36,873 nt of DNA from CAZMVU01 sp964569295. GTDB lineage: Bacteria; Hydrogenedentota; Hydrogenedentia; Hydrogenedentales; JAGMZX01. The stretch covers positions 1 through 36,873 of the forward strand of contig CAZMVU010000023.1 of the NCBI GenBank assembly GCA_964569295.1, written 5' to 3'. Below the pieces are notes generated by a model. That model had not been told where the DNA came from. It saw nothing but the letters and a program-made list of their open reading frames with translations, and did not search any database. Positions 14,842 to 24,378 of the stretch are shown here, in pieces; the stretch's first letter is position 1, and the number at the start of each line of letters is the position of its first letter. Position numbers and translations under genes: made by a program.

Positions 14842-17709
14842 CTAAAAGGGCATGTCGTCGAACAGGTCGCGTTGTTGCTTCTGGGTTTCATCCTCATCAC
14901 AACTGTCGTCGCACTGACTCATTATGTACTTATAAAGAAAGTGCATGACAGCCTCTTCCATTTCAGTCTTGGAAGCGTCTTTTTGAGCATACCGCTTGAT
15001 AATTCTCTCGAGCTCCTCCTCGACTTCTCTGGGCAGATCGTCACCCAGGGGATTCCATCCATTGAACAGATCGCTCATGCCCGGTGGCTCTTGATCCAAT
15101 TGCCGGCCGAAGTATTTGAAGGGATTGATGCCAGTCCGCCTTGAGCGCCGTTGCAAGTCCCGCGCCTGCTGGCATTCCGGGCATTGGCACTTCGGGTAAT
15201 AGCTCATTTCCAGTTTATGGTTGTAAGTGCCCATTTGCGAATATTTTTTCTGCTGGCGCTCATAGGCGATTACCTCCTGCAAATGCACCGCATTCATCTT
15301 ATCCCGCGATTCCGGACCGGCAATCAACTGGTACCGGAAATTCTGTTCGATCATATCGACAGCCGTATCGAGAACATCCATATTGCGATCGCGCCGGGCG
15401 AGTTCGATGGCGGCGCGCAAGCACTGTACGGGGCGCCATGGATAGCGATCCGTGAGCGCCTGCGCCCGCAGCATCAAGAACCGTGAAAGACAAGGTTCAT
15501 TCCGCGCAATGCCCGGCTGGGTAGCGTAGAAGGCGAGCTTCCTTTCTCCCTGCGCAAGCAACGCTTCCGCCAGGACTTGCAGGTTCCCAACATCCATGTC
15601 AAAGGCGTGATTGCGCAAATCTGCCTGCAACACGGTGTGCCAGGCCACGGGGGTCTCCAGCACAATATCGAAATCCCGGGCCAGCGCACATGCCCGCGCC
15701 ACGGCGGCCGCACACCGGCCCTTGCTAAGCCGTTTCGACAGTTTGGTCAAGGGGGGCAGTTGCTTGCTCGGCAGGCCCAGGTTTTTCGCGACCCCCCAGC
15801 AGAGCATTTCCCCGGCGAGGTTATCACCGAGCACCGCGGTGGCGGCCTCACGATGCCGTTCTGCTGCTTCTCCCTCGCCGGCAAAGGTGCTTTGGGCCGC
15901 GCGTAACGCCGCCTCAACCCCCCGGCGTTCGTGGCCTTCAAAAGAAGATTTCGTTTCGAGGGCGTCCAGATCCTTGGCTGCGAGATGAGGCTTGTTCTGG
16001 CTGATATGCCGCCTCAAGTTGCCCAGGAGCAACCGTGTGCGCGCCCGCCGCACCTTGGGATTCAAGGCATCCCGTTTTTCAGCCTGTTCCAGATATGACA
16101 AGGCTTTTGTGTACGCCTTGCGCTGCTCCGCGGCTTCCATCAAGTACAGCAGCGGTTCCGCGTCGCGCGGAAAATCCGAAGCCCATCGCTCGGCCACTTC
16201 TCCACACGCCTTCCACGAGCAGCGCGCCCGCCGCCACTCTAGCCATTCCCGGTAATACGCCGGCAATGGATGCGCCTCCACCACGCGTTCACACACCTGG
16301 TCGGGATAGAGAAAATAGAGGGATTCCGGATTTCCGACATCGAAATTGGCGGCGCCCGCGCGCACATCCGCGCGCTGATTCCGGTAGATAACGTTTTGGG
16401 GCGCACAATCGCTGGTATATTCCTCGCGCAAATAAGGGAGAATAGATTCGTCGACACTTGCCAACACACCGAGTATGAGCCGGTATACTTGCGCCGCTTC
16501 GGGGCTCTGCGCGCCAAACACACCCTCATGCACCGCATGGCTGCGGAATTCTTCCAAACTCGCCGCCGCCAACAGGTAAACGAGATCATCATCCCCTTCG
16601 GCATCCTTCAGATACACTTGCGTCATGAAAGCCCAGTATGCCGAATCAAAACATACGGGCGGCACAATGGCCTTCTGGAGGGCATCCGGATGGAAACCAT
16701 GCTCGAATGCCCGCCCCCATAGCTGCCGCCGGATGCGCACGGCAATCTTCTCGTCGAGGCTTTTACAAGCATTTACGGCCTCACGGATAGCTTTCATGGC
16801 AACAGGATCATCTGCATAAAAGTGGGGCTTTTTGATGGTCCGCTCCGCTTTCTCTAGCAGATTCCGCACCTCCGTCAAGTCCCCGGTCACCCGCTTCATC
16901 AATACATTCCCGCGTGGCCCGACACCCTCCGGTGCCGTATTGTTCACCATCGCATGCAGCACGGGAACCAGGCGCGCGGGTGGTGTTTCGGGTTCAATGG
17001 CGTCAAGGTACTGCCGGCACTGATCATCTTTGTGCTGGTAAAAGCAGGCAATCGCACGGATAAGCGTTTTCCAGGACGCGAGCGGGCTGCGGCGGGAAAT
17101 CTCGGGAAGCGCGATTGTTTCATCGTCGACCGTCCCTGCGGTTACCGCCTGGAACGCGGTCCACGCCGCCCGTGCAGCCTGTCGCAACGGATGGTCGGGC
17201 GCCAATACGCCGCATTCCGCCAGCGCTTCGAGGTCAGCGGCGTCATAACGAACCGTATCTTCTATTCGGCGGCGCGCATCCGCCGGGAGATCCGGATCGC
17301 TCAACGGAGCGAGAAGAGCGTCGAACCGGCCCGCCTTGGCGGATACGTGCAAAGCCAATTCTTCAAATATCTGCGCGCCAGCCGGGTGGCGGCTTTGTGC
17401 CATCTCCAGCAGTGTCTGCGCTTCCTCATCCATGCCCTTTGCAAGCATGCTCTTGACCCGCGCGGCATAGACTTCGCAAAGCAGCGACTCGGACTCTTGC
17501 GAATCAAACTGCTTGTGGGCACGCTTGGCCGTTTCCACCGCCGACTTCGTGTTGCCCGCGGCAAGCAGATGCGCCACGGTCTGGCTTATGGCATCCAGCG
17601 ATTGACCTAAAGTGCTGTCTTTCGGCGTCTTTGCGGCCCCTTGCCCTTTTCCGGCCATTTGTGTCTCGCCGCTTTTCCGCTTCTTCTGTTTCCTGCTGCG
17701 CTTACCCAC
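14842..17709 (-). CDS. Large TPR-like protein with zinc knuckle, first gene of the chaperone operon
   Basis: A 955-residue soluble protein, probably cytoplasmic as it has no signal or membrane segment. The N-terminus is strongly basic (K-R-S-R-K-Q-K-K-R-K). Most of the chain is helical with scattered TPR-type helix pairs (A-Y-T-K-A-L-S-Y-L-E-Q-A near the middle). At about residues 836-846 is a CQCPEC zinc-knuckle-like motif preceded by Y-Y-P-K. The C-terminus is acidic with a C-D-D-S-C-D-E-D patch and a D-L-F-D-D-M-P-F end. The GTG start has GGTGGA about eight bases upstream. It heads the operon with the J-like, GrpE-like and Hsp70 genes, so a client-selecting or scaffold role is plausible, but this is inference. 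I recognise no named family. Confidence 0.82.
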   Translation of the reverse strand: MGKRSRKQKKRKSGETQMAGKGQGAAKTPKDSTLGQSLDAISQTVAHLLAAGNTKSAVETAKRAHKQFDSQESESLLCEVYAARVKSMLAKGMDEEAQTLLEMAQSRHPAGAQIFEELALHVSAKAGRFDALLAPLSDPDLPADARRRIEDTVRYDAADLEALAECGVLAPDHPLRQAARAAWTAFQAVTAGTVDDETIALPEISRRSPLASWKTLIRAIACFYQHKDDQCRQYLDAIEPETPPARLVPVLHAMVNNTAPEGVGPRGNVLMKRVTGDLTEVRNLLEKAERTIKKPHFYADDPVAMKAIREAVNACKSLDEKIAVRIRRQLWGRAFEHGFHPDALQKAIVPPVCFDSAYWAFMTQVYLKDAEGDDDLVYLLAAASLEEFRSHAVHEGVFGAQSPEAAQVYRLILGVLASVDESILPYLREEYTSDCAPQNVIYRNQRADVRAGAANFDVGNPESLYFLYPDQVCERVVEAHPLPAYYREWLEWRRARCSWKACGEVAERWASDFPRDAEPLLYLMEAAEQRKAYTKALSYLEQAEKRDALNPKVRRARTRLLLGNLRRHISQNKPHLAAKDLDALETKSSFEGHERRGVEAALRAAQSTFAGEGEAAERHREAATAVLGDNLAGEMLCWGVAKNLGLPSKQLPPLTKLSKRLSKGRCAAAVARACALARDFDIVLETPVAWHTVLQADLRNHAFDMDVGNLQVLAEALLAQGERKLAFYATQPGIARNEPCLSRFLMLRAQALTDRYPWRPVQCLRAAIELARRDRNMDVLDTAVDMIEQNFRYQLIAGPESRDKMNAVHLQEVIAYERQQKKYSQMGTYNHKLEMSYYPKCQCPECQQARDLQRRSRRTGINPFKYFGRQLDQEPPGMSDLFNGWNPLGDDLPREVEEELERIIKRYAQKDASKTEMEEAVMHFLYKYIMSQCDDSCDEDETQKQQRDLFDDMPF

Positions 17710-17762
17710 GTTTCATTCCACCAGTATTGGTTGAGATACACCCTATCACAAGCCCAAAGCTT

Positions 17763-17792
17763 AAAATACGCGACATCCAAGCCCGTTCTCAA
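17763..17792 (-). promoter_or_regulatory. Candidate promoter of the chaperone operon
   Basis: Read on the minus strand: TTGAGA (17792-17787), an 18-bp spacer, TATTTT (17768-17763). It would start RNA about 50 bases upstream of the GTG at 17709. No CIRCE-type inverted repeat (TTAGCACTC-N9-GAGTGCTAA) is present, so heat-shock control by HrcA is not indicated. Confidence 0.4.
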
Positions 17793-18497
17793 GCAGCCGA
17801 AACCGCCCACACCCTCCGGCCAGACAGGCCCGCTTCCGGATCGGCAAGCAGCCTAAGCCATCAACCCCGTGTAATTCCACTTGCGGGACCGCACGATGTA
17901 TCGCCGCCGGGAACCATCCTGCGTTGCCCGAAACCCTTTCCATTTTTGCACTACCATCAACCGAAAGCCTGCCCCGCCCTTCCATATCACGCGCCAATCC
18001 CGCTGACAACCTGGCGCCAACCACACAACAACCCCAGCGGCCCGCCTGACGCTCCATCCACAACATTACATGCCGTGGCCACACGCCGGTTCAGACGGCC
18101 CCGCCATTGGCGCGGCCCATACCTAATACCTTGCAAGTCGTCCATCACCCTGTCAAATTGGAAACAATCTGGAAGGCGCCATTTCTCCCCAAAAATGATA
18201 CGCTGAAGCTTCCCTGGCCGGCTTGTCTGTCACGGTCCACCAATGTGTCTTGGCTTGTGCGCTTTTCCTAATTCTGCAGCCGTTTTGGAGAACGCACGGG
18301 TTCACGCCATCATGGTGCTATACAAAGGGAAAAGGGGGCGGGCATGACAGGATTCTCAGCGCTATTCGCCCAAGCTATGTGTAAGGTCCGACAGGCGATG
18401 TGCCGCGCCTACAGGCACCGTCCGCCAGCTTTTTACGGGCGAATTCTTTCAAGGGTGTTTCCGCACCCGAGCTTGGATACCATGGGTAATATCATCA
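17793..18497. other. Long non-coding stretch between the chaperone operon and the kinase gene
   Basis: About 700 bases between two minus-strand transcription units. Short open frames exist on both strands, but none has family signatures. One plus-strand frame at 18344 has a purine-rich stretch before its ATG yet runs into the kinase 3' end and has no recognisable protein character. I see a weak hairpin near the kinase stop and otherwise nothing I can name. Confidence 0.5.
18453..18468 (-). terminator. Weak hairpin downstream of the kinase gene
   Basis: On the minus strand GGGTG, loop CGGAAA, CACCC lies about 30 bases past the kinase stop. The following bases are TTGAAAG, not a proper T-run, so it may be only part of a terminator. 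Confidence 0.3.
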
Positions 18498-21400
18498 TTA
18501 TTTTGTCTTGTAAGCACGCCACAGCTTCGCCGCACCGTTTCTTGTTGTCGTAACCACGCAATCCCCTCGGGGCCCCCACGCGGCATAGGTGAGATTGCCC
18601 TGTACTGGCACGCGCAGGAGTTCGCTGCCGGTGATCGTCCAGATCCGGATGGTGCTGTCGGCAGCGGCGGTGAGAAGGCGGTCGCCGGCGTCGTTCAATT
18701 CGGCACAAATGAGAGGGGCAGAATGCCCTTTGAAGGTGGCGATGGGGTCGCCGGAGGCAGCATCCCACGTGCGGGCGGTGGTGTCGAGGGAGGTGGTTAT
18801 AATGATTTCGCCGGTGCGGTCGTAGTCGGCGCAGACGACCATGCCGGTGTGCTTGTCGAGGATGTGTTTGACCGCGCCGGTCTCCGTGTCCCAAACACGC
18901 GCGGCGCCCTCCATGGACGCAGTCACAACTTCCGGCCGGTGCGGGTGGAAATCGGCGCTGACCACCCCCCCAGTGTGTCCTTCGAGCCTTTGGATTTCCT
19001 GGCCGGTACCCGGGTTCCACAGTGCGGTGGCGCCATCCATGCCGCCTGTAAGCACGGTGTCCCCATCTTTGCTGAACGCCCAGGCCGTCACCTGCGTGGT
19101 GTCAAGCGAAAGGTTGTGCCGGAGTTTGCCGGTGTCACGGCTCCATACCTGCAAGTCGTTGCCGATAGTGGGTAAAACAAAGTAGCTGTCGTCCGGGCTG
19201 ACGACATCATCGAGTATTCCAGCCGTGTGTAAGGCATATTCGGTGCGTGGGCTACCGATAAGCTCGCGCAGATGGGGGGTGTGTTCCGGTTTCCCGCCAG
19301 GAAGTTGCTCATAAGTGGCGGCGTCCCACACGCCGAATTCCCCTGCCCATCCAATGGTGTAAATGCGCGTGCCATCTTTGCTGAATTGCACACCGACCAG
19401 CTCGAATTCATGGCCGCCGAGCGTGGCAAGTTCACGGCCGGTGGCGACATCCCAAATCTTGGCGGTGGCGTCATACGAAGCGGTGGCAAGACGTGTGCCA
19501 TCGGGACTGAAGGCCGCGTGAAAAACGATGTCTTCATGGCCCTCAAGGGTGTCGACAGGCGCTTGTGAGGGCGCTTCCCGCGGCTTCCAGATGGCAAGGA
19601 CGCCTTCCGGCGTGGCCGTGGCGAGGCGGCCCCCATCGCGCGAAAACGCTACGGCGTGGATGCCGCCGGCAGACGGGTCGAACCGCGCCATGCAAATGCC
19701 TTCCGCCAAGCTCCAAAGCGAGCCGCCGCCCTTCTCGAGTGGCGCCATGGTACCACAACCGGATCCGTCCCCCAGGAACTCGACCACCCGCGAGGTGGGT
19801 GACAGGGTAGCTTGCAACGCCCCTGTCTTCGCGTCCCACACAAGAGCCTCCTTCGCTGCGGTTGTTGAAGCCGCCAGACGTACATCCGGGCTCAGGCGCA
19901 AGTTGTAAAAGTCGTCGGCATTCGGTCCGGCCACCAAGTAGAGCAGTGTGCCCATCTCGGAGTCCCAATGCCGGGCATTCCCATCAATGGAAACCGTGCC
20001 GACCTCTTCGCCATCCTCCGTGAACCGCGCCCCCATGACGGCCGTATCGTGATACAATGTGAGGAGCCGCCTCCCAGTCGCGACTTCCCACACGGCCGCG
20101 GTTCTGTCGTGCGAGGCGGTCACCAAGCGCTTTCCTCCCGGGCTGAAGCGTCCGTCATATACCGGCGCGCTGTGCCCTGCAAACACCTGCAATCGCTTTC
20201 CGGCAGCACTGTCCCATACGACGGCGGCGCCGTCATGTGAGAACGTCGCAACACGGTCTCCGCTGGGACTGAACCGGGCGCCGTAACGCATTGGGCCGCC
20301 ATCTTGCAGGGTAAGAAAAACTTCGCCTGTGGCTGTATCCCAAATTCGCGCCATACCTCTGGTCGATGCGCTGACTATGCGCGTTCCGTCGGGATTGAAT
20401 TCCAGGGCGTTGATGAGTTCTCCTGTCTGGATCTGCACCACCGGCTCCGGGGCGATCCCATGGCGCCATAAGTCGATGAGGCCGCTGGAAGCCGGTGCAT
20501 GTGCAAGGCCGGCTGTATCCTGGTCGGTCCCAATCCGCGCTGCGCGCCGCAGATACCCCCATTCCCAGCCGCGCAGTCTGGCCGGGGCGCGTTTCAGCGC
20601 ATTGCGCACACCGCTCGGGTCGCCGTTTTCGAGGCGCGCGGCCGCGAGATGGATGCTTGCCAGGTACAGCCGCTCCTCCGAGTTCACGAGAGCGGTGGCC
20701 AATTCCCTGCGCGCACGCTCGGTCTCCGCCTCCGCGGCCATGGCGATGTCCCGCTCTTTCGCAATTTCGATCCGTGCGAGGCGCTCCTGGGTTCTTGCGC
20801 TGTTCACCGCATAAAAAGCTGCCGCTACAGCAACGACAACCACGCCAACGGCAATGGCCGTAGAGACGCAGGCGGCCTTGTTCCGGCGCACTACACGCGC
20901 CACCCGATCCAGCAAACCGTATTCATACGCTTCGACCAGCGTTCCCGTTTGAAAGCGCTGAAGGTCTTCCAGAAGCTCGGTTGCGCTGCGATAGCGCTGT
21001 TCCGGCTGCGGGTGCATGGCGCGCATGCAGATCGCCACCAGCTCCCGCGGCGCCTTGGGTTCGAGCGTTGGAATCTCCGGAGCGTCACCGGCGTAAATCT
21101 GACGTTTAAGCGCCTCCACATCGCGGTGGGTAAACGGCAGCCGCCCAGTGAGCAAGGTATAGAGCACAACACCCAGCGCATACACATCCGACCGCGCATC
21201 GGCATATCGCGAGCCATTGGACACTTGCTCCGGCGGAAGGAAGGGCAAGGTGCCCTCGAGCCCCTCGCCCCCCTTCCATTCGCCATCCTCACCGGAGCGC
21301 CCTCTCCTGTCGTCAGCGGATTGCCCTGTATCGAGCGCGAGCCCCCAGTCGATAACCAAGGTCTCCCCGTAGTTCCCCACCATGACATTTGCCGGTTTGA

Positions 21401-21971
21401 TGTCCCGGTGAATCACGCCTTGGTCATGCGCAAAGGCCATGGCCTGACACAGGTTGATGTACTGCGGAAGCAGCGCCAGCCGTTCCTGCAGCTTTTCACA
21501 ATGGTTTAGCCGCGCAGCCAGGGATTCGCCGTGCACGAGCTTCATCGCGTAATAGGCCGTGCCATCGTCGACCAGGCCCAGTTCATGGATGGACATGATA
21601 TTGAGATGATCGAGGCGGGCGGTCAGGCGTGCCTCCTGGAAAAACTGTTCGCCCAAGGTTTCCGGCGAATCCTGTACGGTGCTGGTGGCCGCGACCCGGC
21701 GCAGTTTCAACGCCACCTGACGGTCCAACCGCCGGTCATGCGCCACGTACACCTCCCCCATTCCCCCCGCGCCGATAAGTTCGCGGAGTTCGTAGCGCGC
21801 GTCGAACTGCGTCCTGGTCAAGCGTAACGGCGCCAAATCGTTCTCTTGCGCCTGGAACGCCTCGATCCCCATGTCGAGCAGACAGACCGGACACAGTCCC
21901 TGCGGGGCCTCATCCCCCAACATACGCTGACAATTCGGGCATTCTTTGACCATGGGCATCAATGGGCTCAT
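18498..21971 (-). CDS. Membrane-anchored Ser/Thr protein kinase with zinc ribbon and WD40 propellers
   Basis: 1157 residues. Order: zinc ribbon (C11-x2-C14...C27-x2-C30); Hanks-type kinase (about 58-340) with glycine loop GAGGMG (67-72), catalytic K89, HRD (188-190), N195, DWG (208-210, in place of the usual DFG) and PPE (246-248); a transmembrane helix (about 367-388); a short charged coiled region; then WD40 repeats from about 500 to the end. I count 14-15 blades with W-D endings, enough for two seven-bladed propellers. The kinase is cytoplasmic and the propellers would be extracytoplasmic if the helix crosses once. The ECF sigma gene lies 58 bases upstream on the same strand. This sigma/kinase pairing is known from Planctomycetes and relatives, where the kinase is thought to control the sigma factor. 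ATG 21971 has AGGAAAG upstream. Confidence 0.93.
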   Translation of the reverse strand: MSPLMPMVKECPNCQRMLGDEAPQGLCPVCLLDMGIEAFQAQENDLAPLRLTRTQFDARYELRELIGAGGMGEVYVAHDRRLDRQVALKLRRVAATSTVQDSPETLGEQFFQEARLTARLDHLNIMSIHELGLVDDGTAYYAMKLVHGESLAARLNHCEKLQERLALLPQYINLCQAMAFAHDQGVIHRDIKPANVMVGNYGETLVIDWGLALDTGQSADDRRGRSGEDGEWKGGEGLEGTLPFLPPEQVSNGSRYADARSDVYALGVVLYTLLTGRLPFTHRDVEALKRQIYAGDAPEIPTLEPKAPRELVAICMRAMHPQPEQRYRSATELLEDLQRFQTGTLVEAYEYGLLDRVARVVRRNKAACVSTAIAVGVVVVAVAAAFYAVNSARTQERLARIEIAKERDIAMAAEAETERARRELATALVNSEERLYLASIHLAAARLENGDPSGVRNALKRAPARLRGWEWGYLRRAARIGTDQDTAGLAHAPASSGLIDLWRHGIAPEPVVQIQTGELINALEFNPDGTRIVSASTRGMARIWDTATGEVFLTLQDGGPMRYGARFSPSGDRVATFSHDGAAVVWDSAAGKRLQVFAGHSAPVYDGRFSPGGKRLVTASHDRTAAVWEVATGRRLLTLYHDTAVMGARFTEDGEEVGTVSIDGNARHWDSEMGTLLYLVAGPNADDFYNLRLSPDVRLAASTTAAKEALVWDAKTGALQATLSPTSRVVEFLGDGSGCGTMAPLEKGGGSLWSLAEGICMARFDPSAGGIHAVAFSRDGGRLATATPEGVLAIWKPREAPSQAPVDTLEGHEDIVFHAAFSPDGTRLATASYDATAKIWDVATGRELATLGGHEFELVGVQFSKDGTRIYTIGWAGEFGVWDAATYEQLPGGKPEHTPHLRELIGSPRTEYALHTAGILDDVVSPDDSYFVLPTIGNDLQVWSRDTGKLRHNLSLDTTQVTAWAFSKDGDTVLTGGMDGATALWNPGTGQEIQRLEGHTGGVVSADFHPHRPEVVTASMEGAARVWDTETGAVKHILDKHTGMVVCADYDRTGEIIITTSLDTTARTWDAASGDPIATFKGHSAPLICAELNDAGDRLLTAAADSTIRIWTITGSELLRVPVQGNLTYAAWGPRGDCVVTTTRNGAAKLWRAYKTK

Positions 21972-22029
21972 CCCCGCATTCTTTCCTCGTCCACTCTATA
22001 AGAAGAAAATGCCCCTGGTTTGTGACAGG

Positions 22030-22752
22030 TCAGGCGCCGGAATCGGTGAATATCTTTTGCAGATAACGCAGCTCCTCGGCGATATCCACATGACTGGCAA
22101 CGGTTTGGGCCACTTCCGCCACCAATGCTTTTCCATAGGCCTCGCGCAACCTGTGGGCCCGCTGGCGCACCGCATCCGAAGAACAGTGCAATTCTTCGGC
22201 CGCCGCCGCATAGGAAGGAGCCGGCTCCCCCGGCACCAGCAGGCACGCCAAGGTATGGAAGGTTTCCCCGTCGCCCCGTCCCTGATACGTCCGCTCCACG
22301 CGTTCGTAGGCCGCCTGAAGAACGGTACGGCCCCATGTATACTCGTATACCTGCTCCGGCGTGCGGCCATCGGCCCCGGTATACGGCACGCCGACAAGTT
22401 CGGAGACGTCCCGCGCATTCCGTTGATGGTCTCCGCCACGCTTCTGGGCTCGGGCACGCTTGCGCTCATTCGCGACATGGTGTTTAAGCGAGGCGAGCAA
22501 GAACGAACGAAAGCGTCCCTTGCTGGCGTCCACTTGACTGAGGAACGCCTCCTCATGGAAACGCAGGAAATAGCCGGAGACCAACTCTTCCGCCTCATCC
22601 CATGAATAGCCGCAGGACGTCAGATAGGCCATAAGCGGTCCGCGGTAGCGGCGAAACAATTCCCCCCACACATCCCGCCGCAGTGCCGAGTCTCCACCAC
22701 ATCCGGCGGCGAGCAGGCCCCAACTCGTGGTATGAAACCAAACGCCTCCCAT
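22030..22752 (-). CDS. ECF-type RNA polymerase sigma factor
   Basis: 240 residues. The N-terminus has the F-H-T-T-S-W pattern typical of the ECF sigmas associated with Ser/Thr kinases. Region 2 is in D-V-W-G-E-L-F-R-R-Y and D-E-A-E-E-L-V-S-G-Y-F-L-R-F. A G-R-F-R-S-F-L-L-A-S-L-K-H-H stretch follows, and region 4 is a helix-turn-helix in Y-A-A-A-A-E-E-L-H-C-S-S-D-A-V-R-Q-R. It directs RNA polymerase to its own regulon. Signalling by phosphorylation from the downstream kinase is the likely control; no classical anti-sigma gene is present. ATG 22752 is preferred: AGGAG lies ten bases upstream, whereas the GTG at 22758 would have only four bases of spacing. Confidence 0.9.
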   Translation of the reverse strand: MGGVWFHTTSWGLLAAGCGGDSALRRDVWGELFRRYRGPLMAYLTSCGYSWDEAEELVSGYFLRFHEEAFLSQVDASKGRFRSFLLASLKHHVANERKRARAQKRGGDHQRNARDVSELVGVPYTGADGRTPEQVYEYTWGRTVLQAAYERVERTYQGRGDGETFHTLACLLVPGEPAPSYAAAAEELHCSSDAVRQRAHRLREAYGKALVAEVAQTVASHVDIAEELRYLQKIFTDSGA

Positions 22753-22804
22753 GAACACTGCGCTCCTGCCAAGCGATTTCAGCCCTTATTCCAGGTTGCG
22801 CACC

Positions 22805-22833
22805 AGTATATCATACGCAAAAAGCAGGTTAAA
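22805..22833 (-). promoter_or_regulatory. Extended -10 promoter for the sigma/kinase operon
   Basis: Minus strand: TTTAAC (22833-22828), a 17-bp spacer, then TATACT (22810-22805) preceded by TGA, forming an extended -10 (TGnTATACT). Predicted RNA start is near 22798, about 45 bases before the sigma ATG. The poor -35 is compensated by the TG. Confidence 0.5.
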
Positions 22834-23100
22834 CGCCGTTATCTCCCATAGAGCTATAGAGGCTGCATACAAGCAACTCCGGCTATCACGGGTTCAACGC
22901 ATGCAATGCGCCCGTCCGGGCGAGGCTTCCCTGCCGTGGCTGATGGACCGCATGTGTCCCATTGTAAACGCGACCTGCGAACACACGCATAGGCAGCCCG
23001 CGCCAAGACCCCCACCAACCGCCTTGGCGCATTCGTGTTCGCTGAATGCAATTATCCCGTGTTCGGAGCCGCACACGGGCGGATGGAACCGCTCCAGGTG
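22834..23100. other. Non-coding stretch between the sigma and PHP genes
   Basis: No open frame with family character and no clear terminator after the PHP gene. Short overlapping frames of 60-65 residues on both strands are composition artefacts. Confidence 0.5.
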
Positions 23101-24303
23101 CTATTGAACATAGAAGGCTTGTGAAAAGAAAGTCACGCCGCCTTGCTCGACCTCGAAGCGGAGAATGGCGTTGTTCATCGCTGAATAGTCGAGCGAGGCG
23201 CCGGTTGCGTACTCCTCGCCGTCCTTGAACCAGGTGATCCGCTCGTAATTGGCTATGTCCAGCGCAATTGTGTTGGATCCCTCATCGACCGTGATGCTGT
23301 TGAACTGTGGATACGAGTCCGTCCTTGAACCGGCGAATGTATGGCCCTTGGTCAATGCGTTCCGCACGGCTTCTTCGGTCAGTTCCTCGGCCAGCACAAA
23401 GGTCAGCGCGGCATGAGTCCCGACCGAGGTCGAGTGGGTGTCGTCGCTGCCCTCGACAAAAATATCGTGTTCCGGGAAAAAGCGTGCCAGCAACCGGTCA
23501 AACAGTTCGCGGTCCAGTTCAAGCCGGTCTCCTGTGTCCCTGATTTCGAATCCGAGCATGCAGTCGTAATCGACAATGTAGCGGCCAAAGTATTCGACGG
23601 CCTCTTCCCAGGTGTGCTCATCGAAAAAACGGTCTTCCCATGAACCGCCCGGCGCGTAATGGGTGGGGTGCGCCCAGAACGCGATGCCATCGAACTTTTC
23701 CACACACGCAAGGCGCTCCTCATCGGTTTGCCCACGGTCCGGCCAGCCGCACGGATTGAACAGGCTCGAGGTATGCGGATGGCTGCTGAGCTCATTCCCC
23801 CGGATAGCGAGCATGCCCCTTTCACCCAAGTCCGGGTAGAAGGCCGAACTCTCGACTCCCCGGTAGGTCCATATGCGCGAGGGCTTTTCGTCAATCCAGC
23901 GTGTCCACGGCCAGGTGGTTTCGGCGGTGGGGATGTCGTCAAGGTTATCGCGCGCGGTGTAAACATCCAGGAGATCACGCTCGCCCTCACGGTGGTTGTA
24001 GCCGTTGTCGTGGTCCGTCACGGCGAGGATGTCGTAACCGGCATCGGCGTAGAGATAAATCAATTCATCCGGCTCGGCCCGCCCGTCACTCATCACCGTG
24101 TGGCTGTGAAAATTCGCGATGTAGGTGTTCACCTCATCCCAATTCACCGCTGCATAAGGGTTCTTGACCAGCCGGGGCTCCGCGTTTGCGCTCGGAACTG
24201 GGCCAAGAACCAGTACCGCCACACCGGCCATAGCGGCCACGGCGGCCATGCCCGTTATCACCAAGACCAATGCGCGAAGTTTGCTGGATGTGTGTCGTCC
24301 CAT
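23101..24303 (-). CDS. Secreted PHP-domain phosphoesterase
   Basis: 400 residues. The signal peptide runs to about A41 (cut after SANA). The PHP metal site is visible: H66-S-H68, D73 in SDG, T-D-H-D (96-99), G-N-E with H-P-H further on, A-H-P-T-H, and a late S-D-D-T-H motif. The C-terminal roughly 80 residues form a small beta domain. PHP enzymes hydrolyse phosphoesters using two or three metal ions; secreted forms are of unknown substrate and may act on phosphorylated sugars or nucleotides outside the cell. It lies 75 bases after the BNR_4 gene on the same strand, so they are probably one operon. AAGGAG lies nine bases before the ATG. Confidence 0.88.
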   Translation of the reverse strand: MGRHTSSKLRALVLVITGMAAVAAMAGVAVLVLGPVPSANAEPRLVKNPYAAVNWDEVNTYIANFHSHTVMSDGRAEPDELIYLYADAGYDILAVTDHDNGYNHREGERDLLDVYTARDNLDDIPTAETTWPWTRWIDEKPSRIWTYRGVESSAFYPDLGERGMLAIRGNELSSHPHTSSLFNPCGWPDRGQTDEERLACVEKFDGIAFWAHPTHYAPGGSWEDRFFDEHTWEEAVEYFGRYIVDYDCMLGFEIRDTGDRLELDRELFDRLLARFFPEHDIFVEGSDDTHSTSVGTHAALTFVLAEELTEEAVRNALTKGHTFAGSRTDSYPQFNSITVDEGSNTIALDIANYERITWFKDGEEYATGASLDYSAMNNAILRFEVEQGGVTFFSQAFYVQ

Positions 24304-24378
24304 CAGAAGGTGCTCCTTTCCGGCAAAACAGTGTTTTCTTCAATATGGAAGCTGGTATACAGCGTTGCAACCCTGGTA

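Noticed and set aside
18344..18553. 69-residue plus-strand frame with a purine-rich stretch before ATG
   Set aside because: It overlaps the kinase 3' end on the other strand, shows no family features and has no promoter.
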